Assembly (NCBI GenBank): GCA_038900335.1 | Contig: JBBMRB010000007.1 | Coordinates: forward strand, 97,908 to 161,907 | DNA length: 64,000 bases | DNA from: Rs1 sp038900335 | Lineage (GTDB): Bacteria > Pseudomonadota > Gammaproteobacteria > Pseudomonadales > Balneatricaceae | Direction: 5' to 3' | In this document: positions 52,714-61,727 of the stretch, in pieces | How positions within the stretch are numbered: the stretch's first letter is position 1 | How the letters are laid out: every line of letters begins with the position of its first letter | Made by a program: the position numbers and the translations under genes | Notes under the pieces: model-generated | Told to the model about the DNA's origin: nothing | Seen by the model: the letters and a program-made list of their open reading frames with translations, nothing else | Database searches by the model: none

Positions 52714-53718
52714 ATGTTAATTAAACAAGCGCAAAAAATAAAATCTTCTGAAATAACGTCTGAATCTATTTATCGACAACGTCGTCAGTTTATAAAAGCG
52801 ACTGTTGGCGCATCCGCGGCACTAGCATCTTCCAGCGCATTGGCATTGACAAATTATAAGCTGGATGATGCTAAACAATACCCGGGCCCACAGTGGTTGC
52901 ATGAAAAGCTACAAAACGCCGTAGCACATCCTACCTTTCAAGCAGAAGACAAACTAACACCTTATAAAGATGTGATTAGCTATAATAATTTTTATGAGTT
53001 TGGCTTTGATAAAAGTGATCCCTCTAGAAATGCGCAAAACTTCAAAACAGACCCCTGGATGGTGGAGGTTTCTGGCGCAGTTGCAAAACCTGGCCGTTAT
53101 CAACTAGAAGATTTTGTAAGCCCTCATCAATTAGAGGAGCGTATATATAGAATGCGCTGTGTTGAGGCTTGGTCGATGGTTATTCCCTGGGTGGGCGTAT
53201 CCTTAGCAGATGTAATAAAACAGTTTGAACCCACCAGTAAAGCCAAATATATTGAGTTTACAACACTGCAAGACCCAAAGCAGATGCCACAACAATCCTC
53301 AGTGTTTGGCACGTTGGATTGGCCTTATGTAGAAGGTTTGCGTATGGATGAAGCTATGAATCCGTTAGCATTTTTAGCGACAGGGCTTTACGGGCAGTCG
53401 CTGCCCCCACAAAATGGCGCACCGTTAAGGCTGGTTGTACCATGGAAATATGGTTTTAAAAATATTAAATCGATAGTTAAAATTCGATTTACAGAACATA
53501 TGCCAGTGAATACATGGCAGAAAACAGCGCCAGGCGAATATGGCTTTTTTGCTAACGTAAATCCCGATGTGAGTCATCCGCGTTGGAGTCAGGCGAGTGA
53601 GAGACGCTTGCCTAGTGGTCTATTTTCACCTAATAGGATTAAAACACTACCTTTTAATGGTTATGCTCAGGAAGTAGCGCATTTATATAAAGGTATGGAT
53701 TTATCTAAATGGTATTGA
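52714..53718 (+). CDS. msrP: protein-methionine-sulfoxide reductase, molybdopterin subunit
   Basis: MsrP (YedY) reduces methionine sulfoxide in oxidised periplasmic proteins. 334 residues (E. coli 334). A twin-arginine signal, RRQFIKATVGASAALASSSA (about residue 24), exports the folded, molybdopterin-loaded enzyme. The Mo-ligand Cys is in YRMRCVEAWSMVIPW (about 147), and the C-terminal HMPVNTWQKTAPGEYGFFAN block is family-typical. The 3' end overlaps msrQ by 10 bases, so the two subunits are translationally coupled. Confidence 0.96.
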   Translation: MLIKQAQKIKSSEITSESIYRQRRQFIKATVGASAALASSSALALTNYKLDDAKQYPGPQWLHEKLQNAVAHPTFQAEDKLTPYKDVISYNNFYEFGFDKSDPSRNAQNFKTDPWMVEVSGAVAKPGRYQLEDFVSPHQLEERIYRMRCVEAWSMVIPWVGVSLADVIKQFEPTSKAKYIEFTTLQDPKQMPQQSSVFGTLDWPYVEGLRMDEAMNPLAFLATGLYGQSLPPQNGAPLRLVVPWKYGFKNIKSIVKIRFTEHMPVNTWQKTAPGEYGFFANVNPDVSHPRWSQASERRLPSGLFSPNRIKTLPFNGYAQEVAHLYKGMDLSKWY

Positions 53719-54329
53719 AAAGAAAAACAGGGCAAAGGCTGATTTGGTGGTTTATCTTTAGCAGTGCTCTCATGCCATTTTTATGGTTAACTTACGCTGC
53801 TTTTTCACAAAACTTAGGGGCGGATCCAGCAAAGGAAATAGTGCTAGAAACAGGGGATTGGGCATTGAGGTTACTGTGGCTCTGCCTGGCAATTACGCCT
53901 GTAAAAATGTTATTTGGTTGGAGCTGGCTAGCTAAATATCGGCGTATGATAGGCCTGTATAGTTTCTTTTATGTCACGTTGCATTTTCTTTCCTATACGA
54001 CCTTTATCGTGGGCTGGCAATTGGATGTACTAATAACTGAAATAACACAAAGGCCTTATGCAATTGTTGGCTTTATTGCTTTTGTATTGCTAATCCCGTT
54101 AGCGGTCACCTCGACAAAAAAGATGCAAAAACGTTTAAAAAAACGCTGGCTAACCCTGCATAAGTTGGTATACGTTATCGGCTTGCTGGCACTGTTACAT
54201 ATCGTATGGCAAATTCGTTCTGATTTTTCAGAGGCCTTAGCTTACGGGTTGATATTGTGCTATTTATTAGGGTATCGCTATTTTAAACGAGTCAGTAAGA
54301 GCAAGGCGGGTGTATTTGTAAAGAACTAA
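53709..54329 (+). CDS. msrQ: heme-binding membrane subunit MsrQ
   Basis: MsrQ (YedZ) passes electrons from the quinone pool or flavin reductase to MsrP. 206 residues (E. coli 211) with about six membrane segments of a ferric-reductase-like domain. Heme-ligand candidates are His in YVTLHFLSYTTFIV (about 89), LTLHKLVYVIGLLALLHIVW (two His, about 149 and 160). The ATG lies 10 bases inside msrP. A DUF2970 gene follows 47 bases on. Confidence 0.94.
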   Translation: MVLKRKTGQRLIWWFIFSSALMPFLWLTYAAFSQNLGADPAKEIVLETGDWALRLLWLCLAITPVKMLFGWSWLAKYRRMIGLYSFFYVTLHFLSYTTFIVGWQLDVLITEITQRPYAIVGFIAFVLLIPLAVTSTKKMQKRLKKRWLTLHKLVYVIGLLALLHIVWQIRSDFSEALAYGLILCYLLGYRYFKRVSKSKAGVFVKN

Positions 54330-54376
54330 GATGTTAGTGTGTTTGCAGTGAGTGTCTGAATAATAAGTAGGTGATT

Positions 54377-54595
54377 ATGATGAGTGCAAATAACTCTAGG
54401 AGAAAAAAGAATTGGTTGAAGGTATGGCGTAGCGTTTGTAGTGCTTTTTTTGGGGTGCAAACAGAAAAAAATTTAACGTCAGACTTTTCAAGTGAATCTG
54501 TTTGGCCCTTTCTTTTGACAGGGCTTGTCTTGCTTGCTGTTTTCATTATTACGATAGTTATTGCGGTGAAGCTGATTTTATTTTACGTCATATAA
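54377..54595 (+). CDS. DUF2970 family small membrane protein
   Basis: A 72-residue protein with a basic N-terminus (NNSRRKKNWLKVWRSVCSAF), the FFGVQTEKNLTSDFSSES block and a single C-terminal transmembrane helix (about 47-70, LLTGLVLLAVFIITIVIAVK). This layout matches the DUF2970 family, of unknown function, which often sits near cytochrome oxidase genes in gammaproteobacteria; the cox cluster starts 360 bases on. The ATG at 54377 follows AGTAGG by 6 bases. Confidence 0.78.
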   Translation: MMSANNSRRKKNWLKVWRSVCSAFFGVQTEKNLTSDFSSESVWPFLLTGLVLLAVFIITIVIAVKLILFYVI

Positions 54596-54956
54596 TCAAT
54601 TAAAACCTTAAGATCAATGATTTTTTCGTTCGCATAAAATTTAGTCTATGAAACAAAAACTCTGTTAAGGCTTGCTGCTGCTATTGTCCAATATTTAGAT
54701 CGGGCTCTGTGATGTTTTAAAACGAAATTGATACTAAAGACCGTTTTCTAATATCGCTTTTTTATTAGCCGTTATAATATTTGCTTTATTTAGGAAAGTC
54801 TGCCTATAATTTAATCGATCTAACCTAGCACATGCAGGCATGAAATTCTGGCTCTTCTGGCCTATCTCTTACTCATGTAGTACTACTGACTTAAAACAGT
54901 AGATTTGGCATATAGGCTCGCTGCGCTACTTTCTTTTTATAAAGAAGGAGACAGAA
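54596..54956 (+). promoter_or_regulatory. coxB upstream region with candidate promoter and leader hairpins
   Basis: 361 gene-free bases. A candidate sigma-70 promoter has TTGCTT (54781-54786), an 18-base spacer and a perfect TATAAT (54805-54810), which would give a leader of about 140 bases. In that leader are a CTACTG/CAGTAG hairpin (about 54885-54905) and TTCTTT/AAAGAA (54931-54946), whose 3' side extends into the AAGGAG ribosome-binding site of coxB. Confidence 0.5.
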
Positions 54957-56105
54957 GTGATTATTAACTTAACCTTTTTTGCTAAAAACGTAAAATATCG
55001 TTTTGTTTTTTCGCCAGCTTGGATTCTACTTTTAGGCACTTCAAATGCCAGCGCCGATTGGCAGCTCAATATGCGCCAAGGCGTCACTGCCATCAGCCGC
55101 GCGGTGTATGATTTACACATGATTATTTTTTGGATCTGTGTGGTGATTGCACTGATTGTCTTTGGCGTGATGCTTTACTCTGTCATTTATCACCGTAAAT
55201 CACGCGGTGCAAAAGCTCAAAATTTTCATGAAAATGTCTATGTTGAGATGGCGTGGACCGCTATTCCCATCATTATTTTAATCGCCATGGCCATCCCCGC
55301 TACTAATACCTTAATAAAAATATACGACACTAAATCAGCAGATATTGATATCCAGATTACCGGTTATCAGTGGAAGTGGCGCTATCAATATTTAGAGACC
55401 GGTGTCGATTTTTTCTCAAGCTTGGCGACGCCACTGGCGCAAATTAACGGCGATGCAGAAAAGACTGAAAACTATCTGCTTGAAGTTGACAACCCTCTAG
55501 TTATTCCTGTCGGTCAAAAAGTACGCTTTTTGATTACCGCCAATGATGTTATTCACTCGTGGTGGGTACCTGACTTCGCGGTTAAAAAAGATGCTATTCC
55601 CGGCTTTATCAACGAGTCCTGGGTGATTGCTGAAAAACCTGGAATTTACCGAGGGCAGTGTGCTGAGCTGTGCGGAAAAGATCACGGTTTCATGCCGATA
55701 GTGGTGCAGGTAAAAACCTTGGCAGATTACAACACTTGGATAATACAGCAACAACAGGCGCAGGTTGAAAAAGCTAAGTCGGCAGAAAAGCGCTGGAATC
55801 TAGATGAATTAATGGTCCTTGGCGAGCAAGTATATAACCAATCTTGTGCCGCTTGTCACCAGCCTTCAGGCGAGGGAATTCCAGGTGCTTTTCCCGCATT
55901 AAAAGGCAGTGCGATTGTACAGGGAGATCCAGCTGAGCACATTAATTTGGTATTTAATGGTAAACCGGGTACTGCGATGCAAGCCTTTAAAGATCAACTA
56001 AGCGCCACAGAAATCGCCGCAGTCATCACCTATGAGCGCAACGCTTGGGGTGACTCACTGGGCGATATCATTTCCCCTAGCCAAATTGCCAAAATGAAGC
56101 AGTAG
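54957..56105 (+). CDS. coxB: cytochrome c oxidase subunit II with fused cytochrome c domain
   Basis: Accepts electrons at the CuA centre and passes them to subunit I. 382 residues: signal-like segment (about 8-34), two membrane helices (about 55-80 and 95-115), the CuA cupredoxin domain (GYQWKWRYQYLETG near 142; ligands in CAELCGKDHGFMPIVV near 235), and a C-terminal class I cytochrome c with heme motif CAACH (about 298). The fused domain marks a caa3-like subunit II. The start is GTG six bases after AAGGAG. First gene of coxB-coxA-ctaG-coxC. Confidence 0.94.
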   Translation: MIINLTFFAKNVKYRFVFSPAWILLLGTSNASADWQLNMRQGVTAISRAVYDLHMIIFWICVVIALIVFGVMLYSVIYHRKSRGAKAQNFHENVYVEMAWTAIPIIILIAMAIPATNTLIKIYDTKSADIDIQITGYQWKWRYQYLETGVDFFSSLATPLAQINGDAEKTENYLLEVDNPLVIPVGQKVRFLITANDVIHSWWVPDFAVKKDAIPGFINESWVIAEKPGIYRGQCAELCGKDHGFMPIVVQVKTLADYNTWIIQQQQAQVEKAKSAEKRWNLDELMVLGEQVYNQSCAACHQPSGEGIPGAFPALKGSAIVQGDPAEHINLVFNGKPGTAMQAFKDQLSATEIAAVITYERNAWGDSLGDIISPSQIAKMKQ

Positions 56106-56114
56106 GAGTTTGAA

Positions 56115-57719
56115 ATGAGCACAATTATAGATCAAGCAGCGGACAGTACATCAAATGCTCACACTGAAGCGCACCATGGGCCGGCAAAAGGTTTCAGTCG
56201 CTGGTTGTTTACCACTAATCACAAGGATATAGGTACTATGTATCTGTGGTTCTCGCTCACTATGTTTATGACTGGCGGCTGTATGGCGCTGTTGATTAGA
56301 GCGGAGTTGTTTCAGCCGGGCCTGCAGTTTTTACAACCGGAATTCTTTAACCAAATGACCACGATGCACGGCTTAATCATGGTATTTGGCGCGGTGATGC
56401 CAGCATTTGTCGGCCTAGCTAATTGGATGATACCGCTGATGATAGGTGCGCCAGATATGGCGTTGCCCAGGCTTAATAACTGGAGTTTTTGGATATTACC
56501 CTTTGCCTTTAGCATGATGTTGATGACCTTGTTCATGCAAGGCGGCGGACCTAACTTTGGCTGGACATTCTACGCGCCGCTATCAACCACCTTTGCGCCG
56601 CCCTCCGTGACTTTTTTTATCTTTGCCGTACATATGATGGGGATCAGTTCTATCATGGGTGCCATCAATGTCATAGTGACCATACTTAATATGCGAGCAC
56701 CTGGCATGTTGATGATGAAATTGCCATTATTTGTTTGGACATGGCTGATTACCGCTTTCCTATTGATTTTGGTGATGCCGGTATTGGCGGGTGTCGTCAC
56801 TATGATGTTGATGGATATTCACTTCGGTACCAGCTTCTTTAACGCTGCAGGTGGCGGAGACCCAGTGTTGTTTCAACATATATTTTGGTTTTTTGGCCAT
56901 CCGGAAGTTTATATTATGATATTGCCGGCCTTTGGTGTGATCAGTGAAATTATCCCAACTTTTGCCCGCAAAAAATTATTTGGCTACAGCTCGATGGTCT
57001 ATGCTACCTCATCTATTGCGTTTTTATCTTTTATTGTCTGGGCGCACCATATGTTTACAGTGGGTATGCCGTTAATGGGTGAGCTGTTTTTTATGTTTGC
57101 CACTATGCTGATAGCGGTGCCGACCGGGGTCAAGGTGTTTAACTGGGTCGCCACCATGTTTCGCGGCTCAATGACTTTTGAAACGCCGATGTTATTTGCC
57201 ATCGCCTTCGTGGTGCTTTTTAGTATCGGTGGCTTTTCGGGTTTAATGTTAGCGATCGCCCCCGCTGACTTTCAGTACCACGATACCTATTTTGTCGTCG
57301 CTCACTTTCACTATGTGTTAGTGCCGGGTTCGGTTTTTTCAATCATGGCGGGCGTTTATTATTGGCTGCCTAAATGGACAGGTAATTACTACAATGAAAA
57401 AATGGGGAAACTGCATTTTTGGATGAGCTTTATCGGCATCAATGTCACCTTTTTTCCAATGCATTTTGTCGGTCTGGCGGGAATGCCTCGCCGGATACCC
57501 GATTATGCTCTGCAGTTTGCCGATTTTAACGCCGTATCCTCTGTGGGTGCTTTCTTATTCGGCTTCTCTCAACTTATTTTTATCTACAATATTGTCTGTT
57601 GTATCTGTAAATCTAATCAAGCGAGCGATAGAGTGTGGGAAGCTAGTCATGGTCTGGAGTGGACAGTGCCTTCTCCCGCTCCCTATCATACTTTTAGCAA
57701 GCCGCCACAAGTGGATTAA
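56115..57719 (+). CDS. coxA: cytochrome c oxidase subunit I
   Basis: Catalytic heme a/heme a3-CuB subunit of the proton-pumping aa3 oxidase. 534 residues, twelve membrane helices. N-terminal RWLFTTNHKDIGTMYLWFSL, heme-ligand His in MTTMHGLIMVFGAVMP (about 90), the K/D-channel Glu and CuB region in FGHPEVYIMILPAFGVISE (about 262), CuB His pair in VWAHHMFTVGMP (about 312), and the heme-ligand HDTYFVVAHFHYVLVPGS (about 395). Starts 9 bases after coxB. Confidence 0.97.
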   Translation: MSTIIDQAADSTSNAHTEAHHGPAKGFSRWLFTTNHKDIGTMYLWFSLTMFMTGGCMALLIRAELFQPGLQFLQPEFFNQMTTMHGLIMVFGAVMPAFVGLANWMIPLMIGAPDMALPRLNNWSFWILPFAFSMMLMTLFMQGGGPNFGWTFYAPLSTTFAPPSVTFFIFAVHMMGISSIMGAINVIVTILNMRAPGMLMMKLPLFVWTWLITAFLLILVMPVLAGVVTMMLMDIHFGTSFFNAAGGGDPVLFQHIFWFFGHPEVYIMILPAFGVISEIIPTFARKKLFGYSSMVYATSSIAFLSFIVWAHHMFTVGMPLMGELFFMFATMLIAVPTGVKVFNWVATMFRGSMTFETPMLFAIAFVVLFSIGGFSGLMLAIAPADFQYHDTYFVVAHFHYVLVPGSVFSIMAGVYYWLPKWTGNYYNEKMGKLHFWMSFIGINVTFFPMHFVGLAGMPRRIPDYALQFADFNAVSSVGAFLFGFSQLIFIYNIVCCICKSNQASDRVWEASHGLEWTVPSPAPYHTFSKPPQVD

Positions 57720-57723
57720 TGAT

Positions 57724-58275
57724 ATGAATAAACCGGCCAGTCATACTAAATTAATTGCACAGCTGCTAGCGGGCATAGTGCTAATGTTCGGTTTTGGTTT
57801 TGCACTAGTACCGCTCTATGACGTATTTTGTCGTATTACCGGTATTAACGGTAAAGTTGATTTGACCCCTGGCGCCTACCACGCAACGAGCCAGTCTGAA
57901 AGAGAGATAAAGGTTCAGTTTATAGCAGTTAATAACGAGTCTATGCCCTGGGTGTTTAAGCCGAAACAGTCTTCGATAAAAGTAACCCTGGGTAAAACTT
58001 ATCAAACGTCTTACTGGGCTGCAAATTTAACTAAGAGGCATATGGTAGCGCAGGCAGTGCCCTCTGTATCGCCATCGGATGCGGCTGAATATTTACAAAA
58101 AGTGGATTGTTTCTGTTTTAATCGTCAGCCACTCAATGCAGGTGAACAGCGTGAAATGGGCTTGGCGTTCAATGTCCTGCCAGACATACCCGCTCATATA
58201 AAAACGATCACGCTATCTTATACACTATTTGATATAAGTGCAGCGAGTGCTAAGGCTGTTGCGAGTCAGCCTTAG
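57724..58275 (+). CDS. ctaG: cytochrome c oxidase assembly protein CtaG/Cox11 (CuB insertion)
   Basis: Delivers copper to the CuB site of subunit I. 183 residues, the family size: one N-terminal membrane helix (about 8-30, LIAQLLAGIVLMFGFGFALV), then a beta-sandwich domain on the periplasmic side with GINGKVDLTPGAY, VNNESMPWVFKPKQSS, and the copper-binding VDCFCFNRQPLNAGEQREM (about 120). I start at ATG 57724, four bases after the coxA stop; a longer frame runs far into coxA and is spurious. Confidence 0.93.
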   Translation: MNKPASHTKLIAQLLAGIVLMFGFGFALVPLYDVFCRITGINGKVDLTPGAYHATSQSEREIKVQFIAVNNESMPWVFKPKQSSIKVTLGKTYQTSYWAANLTKRHMVAQAVPSVSPSDAAEYLQKVDCFCFNRQPLNAGEQREMGLAFNVLPDIPAHIKTITLSYTLFDISAASAKAVASQP

Positions 58276-58353
58276 TGCTTGTCAGTGAATATGAACATTA
58301 AACGATAGATCTTTTTGTCTAGAGCGCAAGCAATAACACAGGGAGTGATCGAA

Positions 58354-59238
58354 ATGAAAACCGAGTATCAAGAGTACTACGTACCACCTCAAAGCTATTA
58401 TCCCATCGTCGCTTCTGTGGCCATGTTCTGTCTGGCATTTGGCGCCGCTTCTGTTTTGACAGCGAGCAAAGATGGAGGCTATTTTGGTATGCATTTGTTA
58501 TTTATCGGCTTTATTTTGCTGTTTTTCGTCATTATCATTTGGTTTGCCACAGTGGCTCAGGAGAGCCGAGAGGGGCTGTATTCAAAGCAGATGGACAAAT
58601 CGTTTCGCTGGGGGATGGGTTGGTTTATCTCCTCGGAAGTGATGCTGTTCGCCGCACTATTTGGCGCCTTGTTTTATATTCGGGTATTGGCCGTGCCCTG
58701 GTTGGCAGGTGAGGGCGAAAAAGGTATATCACATATACTTTGGGAGGGTTTTGTCAATCAATGGCCGCTGATGAGCACACCAGATCCGAGCTTGTTTAAA
58801 GGGCCGGTAAAAATAGTAGATCCCTGGCATATTCCGTTTTTAAACACTATTTTACTACTGTGTTCTAGTGTCACCCTCACCTTGTCACATAAAGCTCTAA
58901 AGAGCGGTCACAGAGCGACAACAGCAATCTGGCTGGCGCTGACTGTGGTGCTAGGTGTGACTTTTTTGTACTACCAAGTCATTGAATATCATGAGGCTTA
59001 TACCACGCTAGGCCTGACCTTAGAGGCTGGAGTTTACGGTTCTACCTTCTTTATTTTAACAGGGTTTCACGGGCTGCACGTCACTATCGGTACAGTTATG
59101 CTGATCTGTATTTTAGCGCGAATAATAGAGGGTGAGTTTAGTGCTCAAAAACACTTTGGTTTTGAGGCTGTCGCTTGGTACTGGCATTTTGTCGATGTGG
59201 TCTGGGTAGGGCTATTTATTTTTGTCTACATACTGTAG
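58354..59238 (+). CDS. coxC: cytochrome c oxidase subunit III
   Basis: Third core subunit, seven membrane helices, stabilises the oxidase and its proton uptake. 294 residues from ATG 58354, which follows GGGAG by 9 bases. Motifs: YYVPPQSYYPIVASVAMFCL at the start, RWGMGWFISSEVMLFAALFG with the conserved Glu (about 92), FLYYQVIEYHEAYTTLGL, TGFHGLHVTIGTVML (about 240), and AVAWYWHFVDVVWVGLFIFV at the end. Confidence 0.96.
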   Translation: MKTEYQEYYVPPQSYYPIVASVAMFCLAFGAASVLTASKDGGYFGMHLLFIGFILLFFVIIIWFATVAQESREGLYSKQMDKSFRWGMGWFISSEVMLFAALFGALFYIRVLAVPWLAGEGEKGISHILWEGFVNQWPLMSTPDPSLFKGPVKIVDPWHIPFLNTILLLCSSVTLTLSHKALKSGHRATTAIWLALTVVLGVTFLYYQVIEYHEAYTTLGLTLEAGVYGSTFFILTGFHGLHVTIGTVMLICILARIIEGEFSAQKHFGFEAVAWYWHFVDVVWVGLFIFVYIL

Positions 59239-59253
59239 TCAAAAAGTTGGTGC

Positions 59254-59451
59254 TTACAAACCGTGTGGGGTCAGTTTTCCTGAATAAAAACCATAGCTTA
59301 TTAGCAAAATCAACATAATAGTTAGCACGACTCGTACCAGTAGCATATTGACCGTTCGCTGACGGTTATTGTCATCTTTCATTAAAAAGAAAAAGCTGTA
59401 AGCCAAAGAGGCAAGGATAGAAAAAAACAATAGTAGGATCAATATTTTCAT
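59254..59451 (-). CDS. DUF2909 twin-transmembrane protein
   Basis: A 65-residue protein with two hydrophobic helices (about 2-22, KILILLLFFSILASLAYSFF, and 40-58, VVLTIMLILLISYGFYSGKL) joined by a basic loop DDNNRQRTVNML. This is the DUF2909 layout; the gene is regularly found between coxC and SURF1 on the opposite strand in pseudomonads and relatives, suggesting an accessory role in the oxidase, unproven. I use the ATG at 59451; longer in-frame readings enter the SURF1 gene. Confidence 0.85.
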   Translation of the reverse strand: MKILILLLFFSILASLAYSFFFLMKDDNNRQRTVNMLLVRVVLTIMLILLISYGFYSGKLTPHGL

Positions 59452-59477
59452 AAGAGTGATCTTTATTGGATTGAAAT

Positions 59478-60197
59478 ATGAGTAAAACTCAAAACGGCAT
59501 AACTCGCAAGTTAATATTTTTACTAACGGCACTGTTGGTCGTTGTGGTGATGGTGCGTTTAGGGATCTGGCAGTTAGACAGAGGGGCACAAAAACAGCAG
59601 TTATTACATCAGTGGCATCAGCCGGCAACTGAGCTCTTGTTACCGATAGTGGCGAGCCAGAAGTATCAAAGAGTACAGGTCAGTGGGGTGTTTGATCAGC
59701 AGCGCTATTTTTTATTAGACAACCGCACCAGAGATGGTCAAGTTGGCTACGAAGTGCTGGCGCTGTTGACGCTGGCAAAGAATAAGACACTGTTAGTAAA
59801 TCTAGGTTGGCTGGCGGCGGGTTTTGATAGATCAGTGTTGCCTGAATTTGCTGTTCCAGTTGCACAGGTAACCATAAAGGGGTGGTTAAAACAGGTAGAG
59901 AGGTCATATCAGCTAGCCAATGATGTTTGGCTAGCGGGGTGGCCTAAGCGGATCCAGCAGGTTGAGTTACTGCGAATTGAGGAGGCCGCATCCTTAAAGT
60001 TTTTGCAGTCGGTGATTTTGCTTAATGAAACATCGCTGACGGCCGAGTTAATTACCGATTGGAAACCGGTGAATATGAGTGCACAAAAACATTTTGGCTA
60101 TGCAATACAGTGGTTTTTAATGGCTTTTACACTTGTTGTTATGGTGGTTTGGTTTTACATAAAAAGCCTTAAAGTAAAGGGAGGCAATGATGAGTAA
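59478..60197 (+). CDS. SURF1 family cytochrome oxidase biogenesis protein
   Basis: SURF1 (Shy1) helps insert heme a into subunit I. 239 residues: N-terminal membrane helix (about 10-30), periplasmic domain starting RLGIWQLDRGAQKQQLLHQW, the family motif RYFLLDNRTRDGQVGYEVL (about 75), LLVNLGWLAAGFDRSVLPE, and a second membrane helix at the C-terminus preceded by KHFGYAIQWFLMAFTLV. Divergent from the DUF2909 gene by 26 bases. It overlaps the next gene by 11 bases. Confidence 0.92.
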   Translation: MSKTQNGITRKLIFLLTALLVVVVMVRLGIWQLDRGAQKQQLLHQWHQPATELLLPIVASQKYQRVQVSGVFDQQRYFLLDNRTRDGQVGYEVLALLTLAKNKTLLVNLGWLAAGFDRSVLPEFAVPVAQVTIKGWLKQVERSYQLANDVWLAGWPKRIQQVELLRIEEAASLKFLQSVILLNETSLTAELITDWKPVNMSAQKHFGYAIQWFLMAFTLVVMVVWFYIKSLKVKGGNDE

Positions 60198-60684
60198 AGA
60201 CAATAATAGGTTAACGTTTTGGCTGATCTGGCTGGTGGGGATTGTGCCGATGTGCGCCGCTTTTTTTATGTACTACTCAGGTTATTTGCGCCCACAGCAC
60301 ACCGTCAATCAAGGTCAGTTACTCGAACAGCAAACCCTGCAGCAGTGGCAACTCAGAGACAGTGAGAATAGTTTTCAGCACAGTGGTCAATGGCAGATAC
60401 TACACACCTTACCCAATGACTGTCTAAGCTTACAGTGTCAAAATTGGCAAAAATCGCTACCCAGTTTAATTAAGCGATTAGGCAAAGACAGTGACCGAGT
60501 TGTACTCTATCAGGTCGGTGAACGCGGTGATATGTTGAAAACTGCGAAATTAACGACGCTGGGCGAGGCGATATGGCTAGCAGACCCGCTGGGTAATTTG
60601 GTGATGCGTTATTCGCCAGATTTAGAGCCCAAGCAGCTGCTGGCGGATTTGAAAAAGTTATTAAAACTGTCGGGTATAGGCTAG
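60187..60684 (+). CDS. membrane-anchored thioredoxin/Sco-like protein of the cox cluster
   Basis: A 165-residue protein with one membrane helix (about 11-31) and a predicted periplasmic domain. HSGQWQILHTLPNDC and the pair C79/C84 (spacing C-x4-C) sit where Sco and thioredoxin-like copper or redox proteins have C-x3-C, and LADPLGNLVMRYSPDLEP (about 130) resembles the end of the Sco fold. A similarly placed protein exists between SURF1 and ctaA in Pseudomonas. Copper or thiol chemistry for CuA is a reasonable guess, not shown. Its start lies inside the SURF1 gene; ctaA follows after 2 bases. Confidence 0.7.
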   Translation: MMSKDNNRLTFWLIWLVGIVPMCAAFFMYYSGYLRPQHTVNQGQLLEQQTLQQWQLRDSENSFQHSGQWQILHTLPNDCLSLQCQNWQKSLPSLIKRLGKDSDRVVLYQVGERGDMLKTAKLTTLGEAIWLADPLGNLVMRYSPDLEPKQLLADLKKLLKLSGIG

Positions 60685-60686
60685 TA

Positions 60687-61727
60687 ATGTCGGCTATTTT
60701 GTCTATGGATAATAAAAGCACTAAGGCGCGACGCTGGGCGCTAATATTGGTCAACGCTGCGATTATATTAGTCATCATCGTGGTGATGATAGGTGGATGG
60801 ACGCGCATTAATGATGCGGGGTTAAGTTGCCCAGATTGGCCGGGTTGCTTTGGCCAGTTGACAGTGCCTGTGAGTGCTAGTCAATTAGATATCGCTGCAC
60901 AGCTGTATCCAGATGTCGAGGTTGTCGCGAGTAAAAGCTGGCTTGAGATGACTCATCGCTACTTAGCGGCTAGTTTAGCTCTGCTTATTCTCGGACTGGC
61001 CTTGATTGCATTTTACTTAAAAAATGAAGCTCAGTATCCGCAGCTATTGAGTTTCAGTTTATTATTATTGGTTGTCTTTCAAGCTGTGCTGGGAATGTGG
61101 ACGGTGACGTTGAAGTTGCTGCCAATCGTAGTGACCGCACATTTATTGGGGGGGTTGTTAACAACAGTACTCCTCGTGTTGTTAAGAGATAAAATTTTAG
61201 CGATAAACGCGATGAGTCGACGTTGGACAAAGGCTAATTATTTATTATTACTTGGGTTGGTGCTGCTGTGCCTGCAAATTTTATTAGGCGGTTGGACGAG
61301 TAGCCACTACGCCGCTTGGGGTTGCAGTGACTGGCTTAGATGCAACCCAGCGCTTGACATAGATTACAATTTTTCAGCGGCTTTTAGTATTAATCTAGAT
61401 AGTAGTTATTCACACCAAGGAGGAACGCTGGCTTTAGCAGAGCGCGGGGCTATACAAATTACTCATAGAGTAGGTGCTGTGCTGGTGATATCGTACTTCT
61501 TATGGCTGTATTTTGCAGTAGGCAGGCATCAGTTTTGGGCGCGGCGCTGTCGAGTGTTAATTCTGTTGATAGCGCTGCAAATACTGCTGGGGTTAATGAC
61601 CATTGCTTGGGCGGTTCCGACGCTATTGGCAATGGCGCACCACATGATAGCCGTTGCCCTGTTAGTTTATACCACTAGAGTTCTATCAGTTAGTGTCCTG
61701 GAACATAAGGAGAAACTCAATGATTAA
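60687..61727 (+). CDS. ctaA: heme A synthase (COX15/CtaA)
   Basis: Oxidises the C8 methyl of heme O to a formyl group, giving heme A for the aa3 oxidase. 346 residues with about eight membrane helices in two homologous four-helix halves. Heme-ligand histidines appear in LEMTHRYLAASLALL (about 91), VVTAHLLGGLLTTVL (about 152), IQITHRVGAVLVISY (about 258) and MAHHMIAVALLVYT (about 318). VMIGGWTRINDAGLSCPDWP is the usual N-terminal motif. ctaB starts inside the last codons. Confidence 0.94.
   Translation: MSAILSMDNKSTKARRWALILVNAAIILVIIVVMIGGWTRINDAGLSCPDWPGCFGQLTVPVSASQLDIAAQLYPDVEVVASKSWLEMTHRYLAASLALLILGLALIAFYLKNEAQYPQLLSFSLLLLVVFQAVLGMWTVTLKLLPIVVTAHLLGGLLTTVLLVLLRDKILAINAMSRRWTKANYLLLLGLVLLCLQILLGGWTSSHYAAWGCSDWLRCNPALDIDYNFSAAFSINLDSSYSHQGGTLALAERGAIQITHRVGAVLVISYFLWLYFAVGRHQFWARRCRVLILLIALQILLGLMTIAWAVPTLLAMAHHMIAVALLVYTTRVLSVSVLEHKEKLND

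Noticed and set aside
57442..57723. 94-residue N-terminal extension of ctaG into coxA
   Set aside because: Out of frame with the certain coxA gene and beyond the normal Cox11 length; the ATG at 57724 fits the family.
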